Origin: Gerris lacustris | Lineage: Eukaryota > Arthropoda > Insecta > Hemiptera > Gerridae | Reading direction: 5' to 3' | Length of the DNA stretch: 64,000 nt | Assembly: GCA_951217055.1 (NCBI GenBank) | Contig: OX578276.1 | Coordinates: 14,491,430-14,555,429 of the forward strand | Shown here: one piece after another, positions 55,240-64,000 of the stretch | Position numbering within the stretch: the stretch's first letter is position 1 | Layout of the letters: every line of letters starts with the position of its first letter | The notes under the pieces: model-generated | Database searches by the model: none | The model's input: only the letters and a program-made list of their open reading frames with translations | What the model was told of the DNA's origin: nothing | Translations under genes and position numbers: made by a program

Positions 55240-56110
55240 AGGGTGCCATCGAAGCCCAGGCCTGCTGGCCATTGCTCTAAAAGACGTTTGCCTGCTTGCT
55301 CCAAGGATAACCATCTCGACAACACATGCATAATAAATTTATGACTGGGCAAATTTAGACCTTTTTGAACTTCAGTGAAATCATCCCACCTTGAGGGCCA
55401 ACCATGAATTTGGAAAATTAGATTTGCATTATCTCCGACGGAGATGCATCTCCGACTACTTCCATGCCCCGTTTAAATGCATTGTGTAAAACATGAATGT
55501 TACAGGTTCCAATGTCAACCATAGTTTTTCTTTTTAACAAAATCAAAGATTCGTTCATAAGTCTTGTAACAGCTTTGTTTACAATTGGTCCATCATTACT
55601 AAGCATAAGCAATTTAGCCTTATCTAATGCCTCGCATAACTTGGCAAATAAATCTTGAGCAGTTGCCGAGCCAATAAAAAATGTTTACAAATGTCGCGTT
55701 ACAAACCTTTCAGTTGATTCTGACCAATACCTATTTGCAACTCTTTATAGGATGCAGCGTTGGTAGTTTCGTCGTAACAAAGCGTAAAATAACAATTATC
55801 CACTTCACTCAACATCTGACTTCTGAAATATGGGGTAAGAGCATCAGTAATTAGATACTGCGCTTTGGTCCTAGACAGAGAAAAGTTATTTGGAACACTG
55901 GCATTGAACATTGCCTCAAATATTTCGCGTATATCTTGACAAGTCGACGAAATAGAGAAGTCTGTAATAACCATCTTCATTACCCAAATAATTTCTGCCC
56001 TAAAAGCGTCATCTCTCTTATTGTGCAACTGGACAGATTTAACTTGCGTAGAAGTGGAAGTGGACTCTTGATTTAGAGGTCGAGTAGCAGTCAGATGAAG
56101 CTGTGAAGGA
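55240..56110 (-). pseudogene. hAT-2 transposase, part after the LINE
   Basis: The minus strand (56028 to 55699) reads DDAFRAEIIWVMKMVITDFS, QYLITDALTPYFRSQMLSEV and CYFTLCYDETTNAASYKEL (first Asp). Past a frame change (55612 to 55418) come LLMLSNDGPIVNKAVTRLMN (second Asp) and MVDIGTCNIHVLHNAFKRGM. Coding similarity fades by about 55240. The dimerisation end is absent. Positions 55597-56110 are the duplicate of 57783-58296. Confidence 0.75.
55597..56110. repeat. 514-bp direct repeat, left copy
   Basis: From ACTAAGCATAAGC to GCTGTGAAGGA this matches 57783-58296 with nine substitutions counted by eye and no gaps. The two copies bracket the LINE exactly. Confidence 0.9.
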
Positions 56111-57086
56111 ACAGGAAATGTTGTCTGGTCGAAAAGAAATTTTAACTTCGAATCCAGGTTACGCCTTTTTCACTCAGTGTCGAGATCAGTCATGTGTTAT
56201 GGAGCTCAGGTTTGGGGGTGGAGTAGATTTGAAGAGGTGGAAAAAATTCAAAGGTTTTTTTAAAAAAGGTTTTCGGCTTACCCCCAAATACACCTAGTTA
56301 TTTTTTGGTGTTAGAATGTGGGCTTAATTCCATGTATATTTATACATATAAGCTCCATTTAAATTATTTGGAAAAAGTCCTTGGCCGTATGAGCAGCATT
56401 AGGTTACCGAATATTATAGCCAATTTAGTAATCAAAGAGAAAACATCATGGTATGGTCACTGGTTGAATTTAATGGAGTTTCATAGAATTGAATTAGAAC
56501 CTGGGATGAACATTGGAAATCAGTGGTCTAAGTACTCGACTCGGTTGCTAGATTCTATGATCAAATATGATAAGGACCAGTGTTTAGCAAAAGCTCGAGC
56601 TAGTGAAAATTACATGGTTTACAGGCACTTAGATTTCGAGCTCCGTGACCACTACTTGACAACCTCTAAGCGGTTTGCAGAGTGTAAACTGCTTATTAGA
56701 TTACGCTCTGACATGCTGAGGCTATCTTACAATCCGTGGGTCCACCAAGATCATCCAGAATGTCCTTTGTGCCATCAACATATCAGGGAAGATATGCACC
56801 ATTTTCTAACTGAATGCACTCTTCTAGCTGAATGAAGACAAGCATTCCTGGGAAAACCCGTATCAACATCTGAGGATATTATTCAATTACTTAATGGCAC
56901 TGACTGGAACAAGCTTTACAGATTTGTAAGTGCAGCTACCGCTATAAGAAACCAACAATTAGATGCTTATCTGGAATAATATATGTACAAATGTACATAG
57001 GTGTGTATATGTGTATGAATTTGGGTATATATAATAAAATCTTTTAAACGATAAATATTGTAACTTCAATAAAAGGAAAGAAGAAA

Positions 57087-57124
<38 letters not shown>

Positions 57125-57782
57125 ATTTTGTGTTATATATTTATTTATCTCTATATTATGTATTGCTATTTTACTTTAATTATTGTATTAGTAGTTATTG
57201 CTAATCACCTGCTTTGTTAAAAGAATGTACTACGAAATTTTATTTTTTATTTTTTGTTATTTTATTTATTTTTCACATATTATTTTTTGCACCAAGAAAA
57301 ACAGGGTAAAGAAGAAATGAGAGAAAGATACGTTTAGTAAGAGAAGGAAAAGAGGGAAAAATGGAAGAGAGAAGGAAGGGAGAGGAAAGGATAGAAAAGA
57401 GAAAAAGTAAGGATCATTTTCTTGTTTATATTTATTTTATTATGTTATTTCGATGATTTTTTATGTATAAGTTTATATTTATGCAGATTTTCGTATGTAT
57501 GTGTGCATACAGTGTGATATATCGTTCCTCACTACAATTATTAATATTGCTGTTAATATTGGGTTACTTTTTAATCGTTATTATTTTTTATTTTTTTAAA
57601 TAATTGTATAAGTGAATTTAAATAGTTGTATACATTGAGCCAGGTTAATTGTTAATAATTATAATTTGCATCTTATATAGAGAGGCCGAATCTCGCCTAA
57701 CGGTCAGATGACCAAGGCTTTCGTTTGTGAAAATTTTATTATTTGTTATGAACTTATTGAATGAAATAAACGCTTAACTAAC
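56111..57782 (+). mobile_element. 5'-truncated LINE inserted in hAT-2
   Basis: The coding remnant is at about 56150-56835. It includes FGGGVDLKRWKKFKGFFKKG-like sequence, then LECGLNSMYIYTYKLHLNYL, KEKTSWYGHWLNLMEF, and the C-terminal zinc-binding segment PECPLCHQHIREDMHHFLTE. This is the end of a LINE reverse transcriptase; the clade is not certain. The 3' region holds a 30-base poly(T) tract at about 57089-57119 and purine-rich repeats. It ends AATAAACGCTTAACTAACT without a poly(A) tail. Two frame breaks disable the coding remnant. Confidence 0.75.
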
Positions 57783-58296
57783 TACTAAGCATAAGCAATT
57801 TAGCCTTATCTAATGCCTCGCATAACTTGGCAAATAAATCTTGCGCAGTTGCTGAGCCAATAAAAAATGTTTGCAAATGTCGAGTTACAATCCTTTCAGT
57901 TGATTCTGACCAATACCTATTTGCAATTCTTTATAGGATGCAGCGTTGGTAGTTTCGTCGTGACAAAGCGTAAAATAACAATTATCCACTTCACTCAACA
58001 TCTGACTTCTGAAATATGGGGTAAGAGCAACAGTAATTAGATACTGCGCTTTGGTCCTAGACAGAGAAAAGTTATTTGGAACACTGGCATTGAACATTGC
58101 CTCAAATATTACGCGTATATCTTGACAAGTCGACGAAATAGAGAAGTCTGTAATAACCATCTTCATTACCCAAATAATTTCTGCCCTAAAAGCGTCATCT
58201 CTCTTATTGTGCAACTGGACAGATTTAACTTGCGTAGAAGTGGAAGTGGACTCTTGATTTAGAGGTCGAGTAGCAGTCAGATGAAGCTGTGAAGGA
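57783..58296. repeat. 514-bp direct repeat, right copy
   Basis: This matches 55597-56110. It is the copy continuous with the N-terminal part of the hAT-2 transposase, which reads on to 58457. Confidence 0.9.
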
Positions 58297-58457
58297 GAAA
58301 GTTTTCTCCTACATTCTTCTTTATGCGTGTTTGTTCCCAGAAGCATGCTGTTCCACAGCTTTGTAACCCCACTAAATACAAAATGCTTTTGCACAAACCA
58401 CACAGAACATTTCCCTGTCACTAGCTTTGCGCCCCTAATCAGAAATAATGAATCCAT
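57885..58457 (-). pseudogene. hAT-2 transposase, N-terminal part
   Basis: The frame opens MDSLFLIRGAKLVTGKCSVW and FVQKHFVFSGVTKLWNSML. It has a Ser/Thr-rich linker (LNQESTSTSTQVKSVQLHN), then the same DDAFRAEIIWVMKMVITDFS and CYFTLCHDETTNAASYKEL blocks found at 55699-56028. No BED finger is evident, but a Cys (CSVWF) and later His could be its remains. The frame is open for 190 residues, the longest intact piece of this element. Confidence 0.75.
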
Positions 58458-58845
58458 TTATATCAGTTTTATTTAACCAGGAAGGTTGAAAAGTACACTT
58501 TCCTATTTTCATAAAACACTTCGCGCACGTGAAGAAAAAAAACTTCAAAAATTAAACCCACCTGCAATAAAAAAACCAATTTAAATTAAATTAAATTAAA
58601 GAAGAGCAGTGCTGTTAGGTATATATAGCTGCTGATGAAAGCTATGAAAACTGTACACAAGCAATGTGCCACATCCATACCCAGGCAGCACCAAAACTGG
58701 CCTTCAGTTTCCTATCATTGGGCATCCGAAAGGTGTAAAAAACTGACTTTACTGACCAATTTCATGAAATACTGACCAAATACAGACTTTCCTCAAAATA
58801 CTGACTTTTACTCACTTTACTGACTAGTTTGCAGCCCTGTATAAC

Positions 58846-58894
58846 GTACAAAATTGGCGGTCCTGTCGATGTCCGCTAAAGAGGGGTTTCACTG
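58846..58894 (+). mobile_element. Right terminus of Tigger B
   Basis: After the hAT-2 insertion the sequence ends GAGGGGTTTCACTG at 58894, next to TA. This is the inverted counterpart of the CAGTAAACCCCTC terminus at 54019. Confidence 0.7.
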
Positions 58895-59639
58895 TATTAA
58901 ACTATCAAGGTGTCGGTATATAATAGAGCACACAATACTTTAATTTTATATATATAGATGTACCTGGATCAATTAGTTATATTCTTTGAATGAATAAAAA
59001 TTTATTCTTGAGAATGAATTTATGTTCGAATTGATGTTAGAGTTATTGCAACAGACTGACTATAGATGTAACACTAAAAGTAGATTTATAGGAACGAGGG
59101 TGAATAAACAGACACAAAATCACACTTTATGTAATGTTAGATGTAGATAAAATGTAAGCTCATTCGAGTAAAGAAGAATGGCTGTACACACACTAAACTA
59201 GACAAAAGAATGATTCTTCATAACGACCACAAGGCTCCTAAGATTAGAGTTGGCACAATCGAGCGCGAGGAAAATTTTGAGTGGGAAACGATTCTATTGG
59301 TCCGCCATCTTGAATGCAACTTAAAAAAAAAGCCCTACTCTGCCCCTGTTCCACCAGAAAAATATAACATGGCAACACTGATTTTCCCTTTTTATAACCC
59401 CAAAACTACCTCCACGTTTGTTGTTGCCCGCCTTCAATTGTGCCAACTCTAATCTTATAGACTGTAGTCCAGTTAAAAAAATCAATGATAAAAAAAATTA
59501 AAAAAATCAGCCCATTACTCGAATTTTTCGATTGGTTCATTTTCGTGATTTCTAATGTGACAGTTAATTTAAAAATGTCCCTTTAATTACTGAAAAACAG
59601 TGTCATTTTAATATTACGTATTTATTTTTTATTTTTAGC
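58895..59639. other. Non-coding stretch with one MITE
   Basis: It is AT-rich with no recognised gene apart from the 219-bp MITE at 59239-59457. The 80-codon open frame at 59210-59452 is that MITE read through and is not considered a gene. Confidence 0.5.
59239..59457. mobile_element. MITE with 20-base inverted ends
   Basis: TAAGATTAGAGTTGGCACAA at the left is inverted at the right end. The 219-bp body is unusually GC-richer than its flanks. The duplication is unclear, possibly TA. Confidence 0.75.
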
Positions 59640-60870
59640 CCAAAGCTTAGTCAAAAATCGGCTTGATAAAAGCTTAGTTAAATTAGTTACTAAAGATTGC
59701 AACCTATTTCGGTTGTTGAGGACGAAGGGTTCAGAGAGTTAGTGAGTACTCTGGATCCACGTCCGTCTAGAAAGACATTAAATAATAATATATGAGGGAT
59801 TCGAAAAGAAGAAGTCACTAGAAAAAGACAGGTAAGTAAAAGTAGAATTAGATTATTTTTATAATAATAATCAGGGGCCTACCCAGAATGTTTTTCGGGG
59901 GGGGGGGACACAGATAGATGTGTGTGTTTACACCTGAAAAAGGGCATTTTGTAAATTTCGGAGGGGATTGATTCCCAATGTCCCCTTTGGGAAGACCCCT
60001 GAATCATCTGTACTGAATGAAAAAATCTCAATTTCTAATTATTTTCCTTTCTTTAATAATTGTAGGAGACGTAATGGGTTAGTGTCACCACGGATATGTG
60101 GACTTCTAGCTCCATGGAGGCTTACTTAGCGGTGACTGCGCACTATTTCCTAAATAATCAATTGGAAACCAAATTATTGGATATCATAAGGTGGTCTTAT
60201 TTTTATGCAACGTTTTTGATTGACGCTAATCATGGAAATATAGGTCTCTCAAATTTAGTTTTTGGTTGATGGTTTAAAAATTAGGAACAATAAACAATAA
60301 GTATTGATATACATATTATAATACATATTATCGTCGGCCAAGAAAATTACCAAGGCTATAATAAATAGGTATTCACGCATTTTCAATAAAAATTCACTAC
60401 TTTTAGGGTGCCACTGATAAGAACTTTATAAATGATAACAGAATAAAACTAATTTTACCAAATAATATTTGGCATTGTGTCCGACAATGAGGCGAATATC
60501 CTGGCAGCAATTGGTTTATTGAATTATAAGCATTTACCTTGCTTTGCACACAGCCTGAACTTGGTTGTCAAAAATGTGTTTGATAAAATGATAAAGTCAT
60601 GCAGCTCATTAACTAAGTGAAAATGATAGTTTCGTATTTTAGAACTGGTACGGTAGCGATTGAAAAAAGCGGCATTTTCAAAATCTTTTAGGACTGCCTC
60701 ATTTGAAAGTCTTAATGGACGTAGAGACCGGGTGGAACAGCGCCTTTTTAATGATTCAGCGGATGCTGTGCGCTACTATCGGTAGTATCCAAATAGATTT
60801 GCCAGCACTTTTGCCCAGTGAATGGACTACGCTTCAATATTTGGAAGAGGCTACTTAATTTAACATTATA
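59640..60870 (+). pseudogene. hAT-Ac (ZBED1-like) transposase relic with one intron
   Basis: Exon 1 reads KLVTKDCNPISVVEDEGFR-like and FRELVSTLDPRPSRKTLNNN, the region after the BED finger in hAT-Ac proteins. A canonical GTAAGT donor (59832) and TTGTAG acceptor (60060-60065) join to VTTDMWTSSSMEAYLAVTAH (first Asp). Then come GIVSDNEANILAAIGLLNYK (second Asp), LPCFAHSLNLVVKNV, and LMDVETGWNSAFLMIQRML. Frame breaks near 59735, 60180, 60480 and 60690 disable it. The intron carries a small hAT-type MITE. The C-terminal dimerisation block was not found. Confidence 0.75.
59872..60001. mobile_element. Mini hAT-type MITE, 130 bp, in an intron
   Basis: The ends CAGGGGCCTACCCAGAA and the complement of CAGGGGTCTTCCCAAAG are typical of Tip100-like hAT MITEs. 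There is a 10-base poly(G) run inside. The flanks do not show a perfect 8-bp duplication. Confidence 0.7.
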
Positions 60871-61400
60871 ATTATCAATGAACCTCAATATCAACATTAA
60901 GAGCCTTATTGATGTACAACATTGACTTATTGACTAACATTTTTGGAACGTAAAACACTTAAGTATAAAGCATGTAAAATAAAGTCGAAAATATTTTACT
61001 TACATGAACATAAAAATAATAATAATATCCGACTTCATGTAACTCAAGCCATTAATGGGATACAATATATTTTTGATGGAACTTTTCTAGACAATCAAAA
61101 ACCTAACTTTATCACTAATCTAACAGAAAACGTTATTAACTTAGAAATAAAACAGTCGTACTGGAAAAAATAACTAAAAAAAAACTAATAACTGAATTGG
61201 ATATAATCTAAAAGGTGATAAAAAAGGAATATCCATTACCCTTTGATTTGTTTAAAGAAATTATGACATCATTTGAATCAAAATACGATAGATACTGTAA
61301 TATCGGGAGGCGTATTACTAATTATATATAAAAACGAACAAGTAATTAAAATACGGTGAGCATAACTTTATTAGAATCTCCACATTATACATATACAAAA
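60871..61400. other. Non-coding or unrecognised stretch
   Basis: An open frame at 60943-61173 (Lys/Asn-rich; THVTQAINGIQYIFDGTFL-like) has no family I recognise. A second Lys-rich segment follows to about 61330 in another frame (YPLPFDLFKEIMTSF). These could be the tail of an unidentified element. Confidence 0.35.
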
Positions 61401-61401
61401 C

Positions 61402-63193
61402 TCAGGGTAAAAACAAGAGACCGGTATGGGGTCTAGATAGAGAAACACTGTAGCCAATAACCTCCTTGAGCAAGGCACGGTTAGGTATAGAACGACAAAC
61501 AAAATCTATCATGCCTAAAAATCTCTGAACACCCTTCTTATCAGTAGGCTCTGGCATTTCATATATTGCCTTAATTTTTTCTTCATCTGGCCTAATACCA
61601 TTTCCATCAATTTTATGGCCTAAAAAATTAATTGATTCAACTCCAAAGACACATTTTGATTGATTAAGAGTCATACCGCGTTATCTCTTAGTTTATTTAG
61701 AACCTGTTTCAATCGGTGATTGTGTTCAGATAATGCTCGACCCCAAACTAACACGTCATCCATTCTGCATATTGCTCCTTCCTCCCCGTTCAATATTTCT
61801 TCCATCTTCCTTTGGAATATTTCAGGGGCTGAGGTTATACCAAAAGGTAAACGATTAAAGATGTACCTGCCATAGGGTGTAATAAATGTAGTGATGTGTT
61901 TACTTTCTGGAGCTATCTGAATCTGATAAAACCCAGAGTTGGCATCTAACTAAGAAAAGTAAAAATAAAACTTAAAAAGCCCCTGAAATCATAGCTAATT
62001 TATTTTCAACTTTAGGAATAGGGTGATGCCGCCGTTTAATACTAGCATTCACCTAAGTAAAATCAATGCAGAGTCTAATTTGAGGAGTACCATTGGAAGT
62101 TTTGGAGCATTTTTTAGGAACTATAACAATAGGAGAACACCACTCACTTGGGGTCTCAATCCGGTTAGTAATTCCTTTCTGCTCTAGTGTTTTTAATTCT
62201 TCCTTAAGAGAAGACAAAAGAGGAATAGGAACATTTCTAGGTGTAGTTAAGCAATAGGGTCATCCTCTTTAATATCTATTTTATAAACTCCAGGAATAGT
62301 ACCTAGACCACTAAAAAGACTGGAATACTCCTTATTACCTCTTCTGACAGATTTGAATTTTGAATATTATAAATTATTTTAATCATTTTAAGGTTATCAA
62401 TAGCAGGTATACCTAAGAGAGGATACGACAACTCTTTAACATAATATACGTCCTCATATGAATGTCTACCATTATAATCCAGTTTAACTCTAAGCTTACC
62501 TACAACTTCCAATTTTTGATGATTAGGTCCATATAACTTTTTACTAGTTGGCTCCAATATTTTATCCTGAGCATAAGTTGAAGGCAGAACTGTTACATCG
62601 GCACCCGTATCAAGACGGACGTTTACTATCTGCCCATGCATTTTGACTTGCACCTGCCACTTGTTATTCAAAATCTTGGACTCCCCTACTGCTCCAAGAT
62701 ACCCATAATCTGAATCAGAATTATAATAACTCTCATCATCGCTATAATCAACAGCTCCAACTTTGCCGTTTCCTCGACCTTTACAAACTCTAGAATAATG
62801 GCCTCGACCCTTGCAAAAAAAACATGTAGCATTCCGGGCTCGACATTAAAACCTAGGATGAGCTTCCGGGATTCCACACCAAGTGCATTCTTGATTTTTC
62901 TTTGAAACTAGCTGTTTCTGATTTTTATTTATTCTGTCATAATTATCTCTACTACCACTAGGTTGATTTAATTTATTATCTGCTGGTTTACTATGAATCT
63001 GCCTGGGTGGGAATTTATTGCAATCAACTTTCCCCACCAAAGAGCCAGAAGAAAATAAATTTTTATGTTTTTTAACCTCTTCATATTGTTTACAAGTTTG
63101 AATGGCTTTGGCTAATGTAAGACCTTCTATCAATTGGAGTTTTTCACATAGACCACTATCGCTAACGCCAGAAACAATCCTGTCTCTAACCAT
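61402..63193 (-). pseudogene. Gypsy-4 gag, protease and reverse transcriptase
   Basis: Reading leftward: Gag tail MVRDRIVSGVSDSGLCEKLQ and LTLAKAIQTCKQYEEVKKH; zinc knuckles CTWCGIPEAH and CFFCKGRGHYSRVC (with a frame change); protease VNVRLDTGADVTVLPSTYAQ; YPLLGIPAIDNL; then reverse transcriptase with LDANSGFYQIQIAP (first Asp), FNRLPFGITSAPEIFQRKME, CRMDDVLVWGRALSEHNHRL (M-DD catalytic pair), and INFLGHKIDGNGIRPDEEKI. It matches Mag/K02A2.6-like gypsy. Frame changes near 62830, 62290 and 61950 disable it, and it stops at 61402 before RNase H. Confidence 0.85.
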
Positions 63194-63224
63194 CTCCTCT
63201 TTCAGAGCACCAAACTCACAGGTC

Positions 63225-64000
63225 TCAACTAGAGAGTGTTTTAAACATTTCTGATTGAGCTGCCTTGAGTAAAAATGTTCTTGATTTAGATATCTCTGAT
63301 GGTGTTAAAGGACCTATTTCTCTATTAGGTAGATCTCGACGTAGATTATGACAAAACCTGATTATATAGGCTTCAATTCTACACAACTTATGCCAAGAAG
63401 TCTTAGGTAGATTTAAGTCTTGATAGGAATATTTAATAATAGACAATAGGTTACACGAATCGTGCTTAAATTCTGGTAATTCTTTAGAAGTTAAATTAGG
63501 TAATTCGAATTCAGAGTTGAATTTAATAAATGATGGACCGTTCCACCACAGAGATGAATCTTCGATGAAACCACGGGACAAATAATCAGCTGGATTGCTT
63601 GAAGAGTTAACATGCATCCATTTAGTATTTGTGGTGAGACTTTGAATTTTAGAAACTCGATTACTTACAAAGGTTTTCCATTTATTAGAATCTGAAGCAA
63701 GCCAATGCAAGACAATCATGGAGTCTGTCCAAAGGTAAGTTTCACTAATGGTAATATTAGAAAGGAATTCAGATACTTTTTTCATACAGATTAGCTAACA
63801 ATAACGCACCACATAACTCTAGATGTGGAAGTGATAGCGTTTGGACAGGAGCAACTTTAGATTTTGAAAATAACAGTTTAACACTTGTTTGATTAGAATT
63901 AAAAGATTTTATATAAATACAAGCACCATAGGCTTTTTCACTACTCTCACAATAACCATGAATTTCAAATTTTGAAGAATTGAAAATATCAGAAAAATAT
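63225..64000 (-). pseudogene. BEL/Pao pol fragment, runs off the window
   Basis: From the window edge leftward: KFEIHGYCESSEKAYGACIY, SKVAPVQTLSLPHLELCGAL, then after a frame change YLWTDSMIVLHWLASDSNKW and NRVSKIQSLTTNTKWMHV. These are followed by SSSNPADYLSRGFIEDSSLW and DLNLPKTSWHKLCRIEAYII. They are the RNase H-like and inter-domain blocks of BEL/Pao polyproteins that lie between reverse transcriptase and integrase. Integrase is cut off at 63225, where gypsy-4 gag begins. The upstream part lies beyond 64000. Confidence 0.85.

Larger units (their letters stand above)
54983..58837 (-). mobile_element. hAT-2 element nested in Tigger B
   Basis: The ends are CAGGGCTGCAAACTAGT and its complement. 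The flank TGTATAAC occurs on both sides (54975-54982 and 58838-58845); the right terminus then lacks its last two bases, or the duplication is 6 bp if they are counted in. Subterminal ACTGAC or ACTTTACTGAC motifs recur at both ends, as in other hAT elements. It carries the N-terminal two thirds of a transposase on the minus strand and hosts a LINE with a 514-bp duplicated flank. Confidence 0.8.

Noticed and set aside
55597..58296. Assembly duplication as the source of the 514-bp direct repeat
   Set aside because: The copies differ at about nine positions and bracket a LINE exactly, which a simple assembly error would not produce; long reads would still be decisive.

Overview
This window comes from a eukaryotic, AT-rich, repeat-dense nuclear genome, most likely an insect. 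The element families are arthropod-typical: PIF/Harbinger, hAT, Tigger, Merlin-like and piggyBac-like DNA elements, Penelope-like elements with hammerhead-ribozyme sequence, and Ty3/gypsy, Ty1/copia and BEL/Pao elements. Genes have GT-AG introns and there are long A/T tracts and microsatellites. I found no convincing cellular gene, operon, rRNA or functional tRNA. The window reads as a transposon graveyard with deep nesting. Species cannot be named from the sequence alone.

Layout. 0.8-2.5 kb: LINE, mariner and gypsy-gag scraps on the minus strand. 2.6-9.4 kb: a PIF/Harbinger unit (accessory MADF/BESS-like gene on minus, transposase on plus) broken by a repeat called X here, a Penelope-like element, an 859-bp MITE and a piggyBac-like MITE. 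9.6-15.8 kb: foldback elements, one hosting a 2.79-kb transposon with roughly 0.8-kb inverted arms. 15.9-38 kb: the main stack. A Ty3/gypsy element (gag near 16 kb, protease to integrase at 34-38 kb) is split by a transposon (16297-34076) flanked by ATCGAT. That transposon carries a DDE-type transposase gene, itself split by an 8.56-kb hAT element (24671-33225) with an exact 8-bp duplication GTTTAAAC. The transposon also hosts an LTR fragment and repeat X; X hosts a foldback flanked by TTA, and that hosts a second 2.79-kb element. The hAT element contains its own broken transposase and, near its left end, a second copy of the neighbouring 15.2-17 kb region.

38.5-44.9 kb: Merlin/IS1595-like gene, an N-terminally incomplete hAT relic, an element with about 520-bp inverted arms carrying a GEDVDLIVLL/GCDTTSA protein, then a promoter-like minisatellite, a strongly structured 145-bp locus and a CG-palindrome array. 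44.9-54 kb: copia, foldback, second Harbinger, gypsy with 5' LTR, third Harbinger with seven 81-bp tandem copies around its first catalytic Asp, Tigger. 54-59 kb: Tigger interrupted by a hAT element, which is interrupted by a 5'-truncated LINE flanked by 514-bp direct repeats. 59-64 kb: hAT-Ac relic with a spliceable intron, gypsy and BEL/Pao fragments; BEL/Pao runs off the right edge.

Nearly every coding region is broken by frameshifts, stops or insertions, so little here is expected to be active. The value of the window is in insertion sites that can be read to the base, because related uninterrupted copies or preserved reading frames show the empty site, and in the recurrence of inverted duplications from 13 bp to about 0.8 kb. 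Family names rest on recognised protein motifs; no database search was possible.
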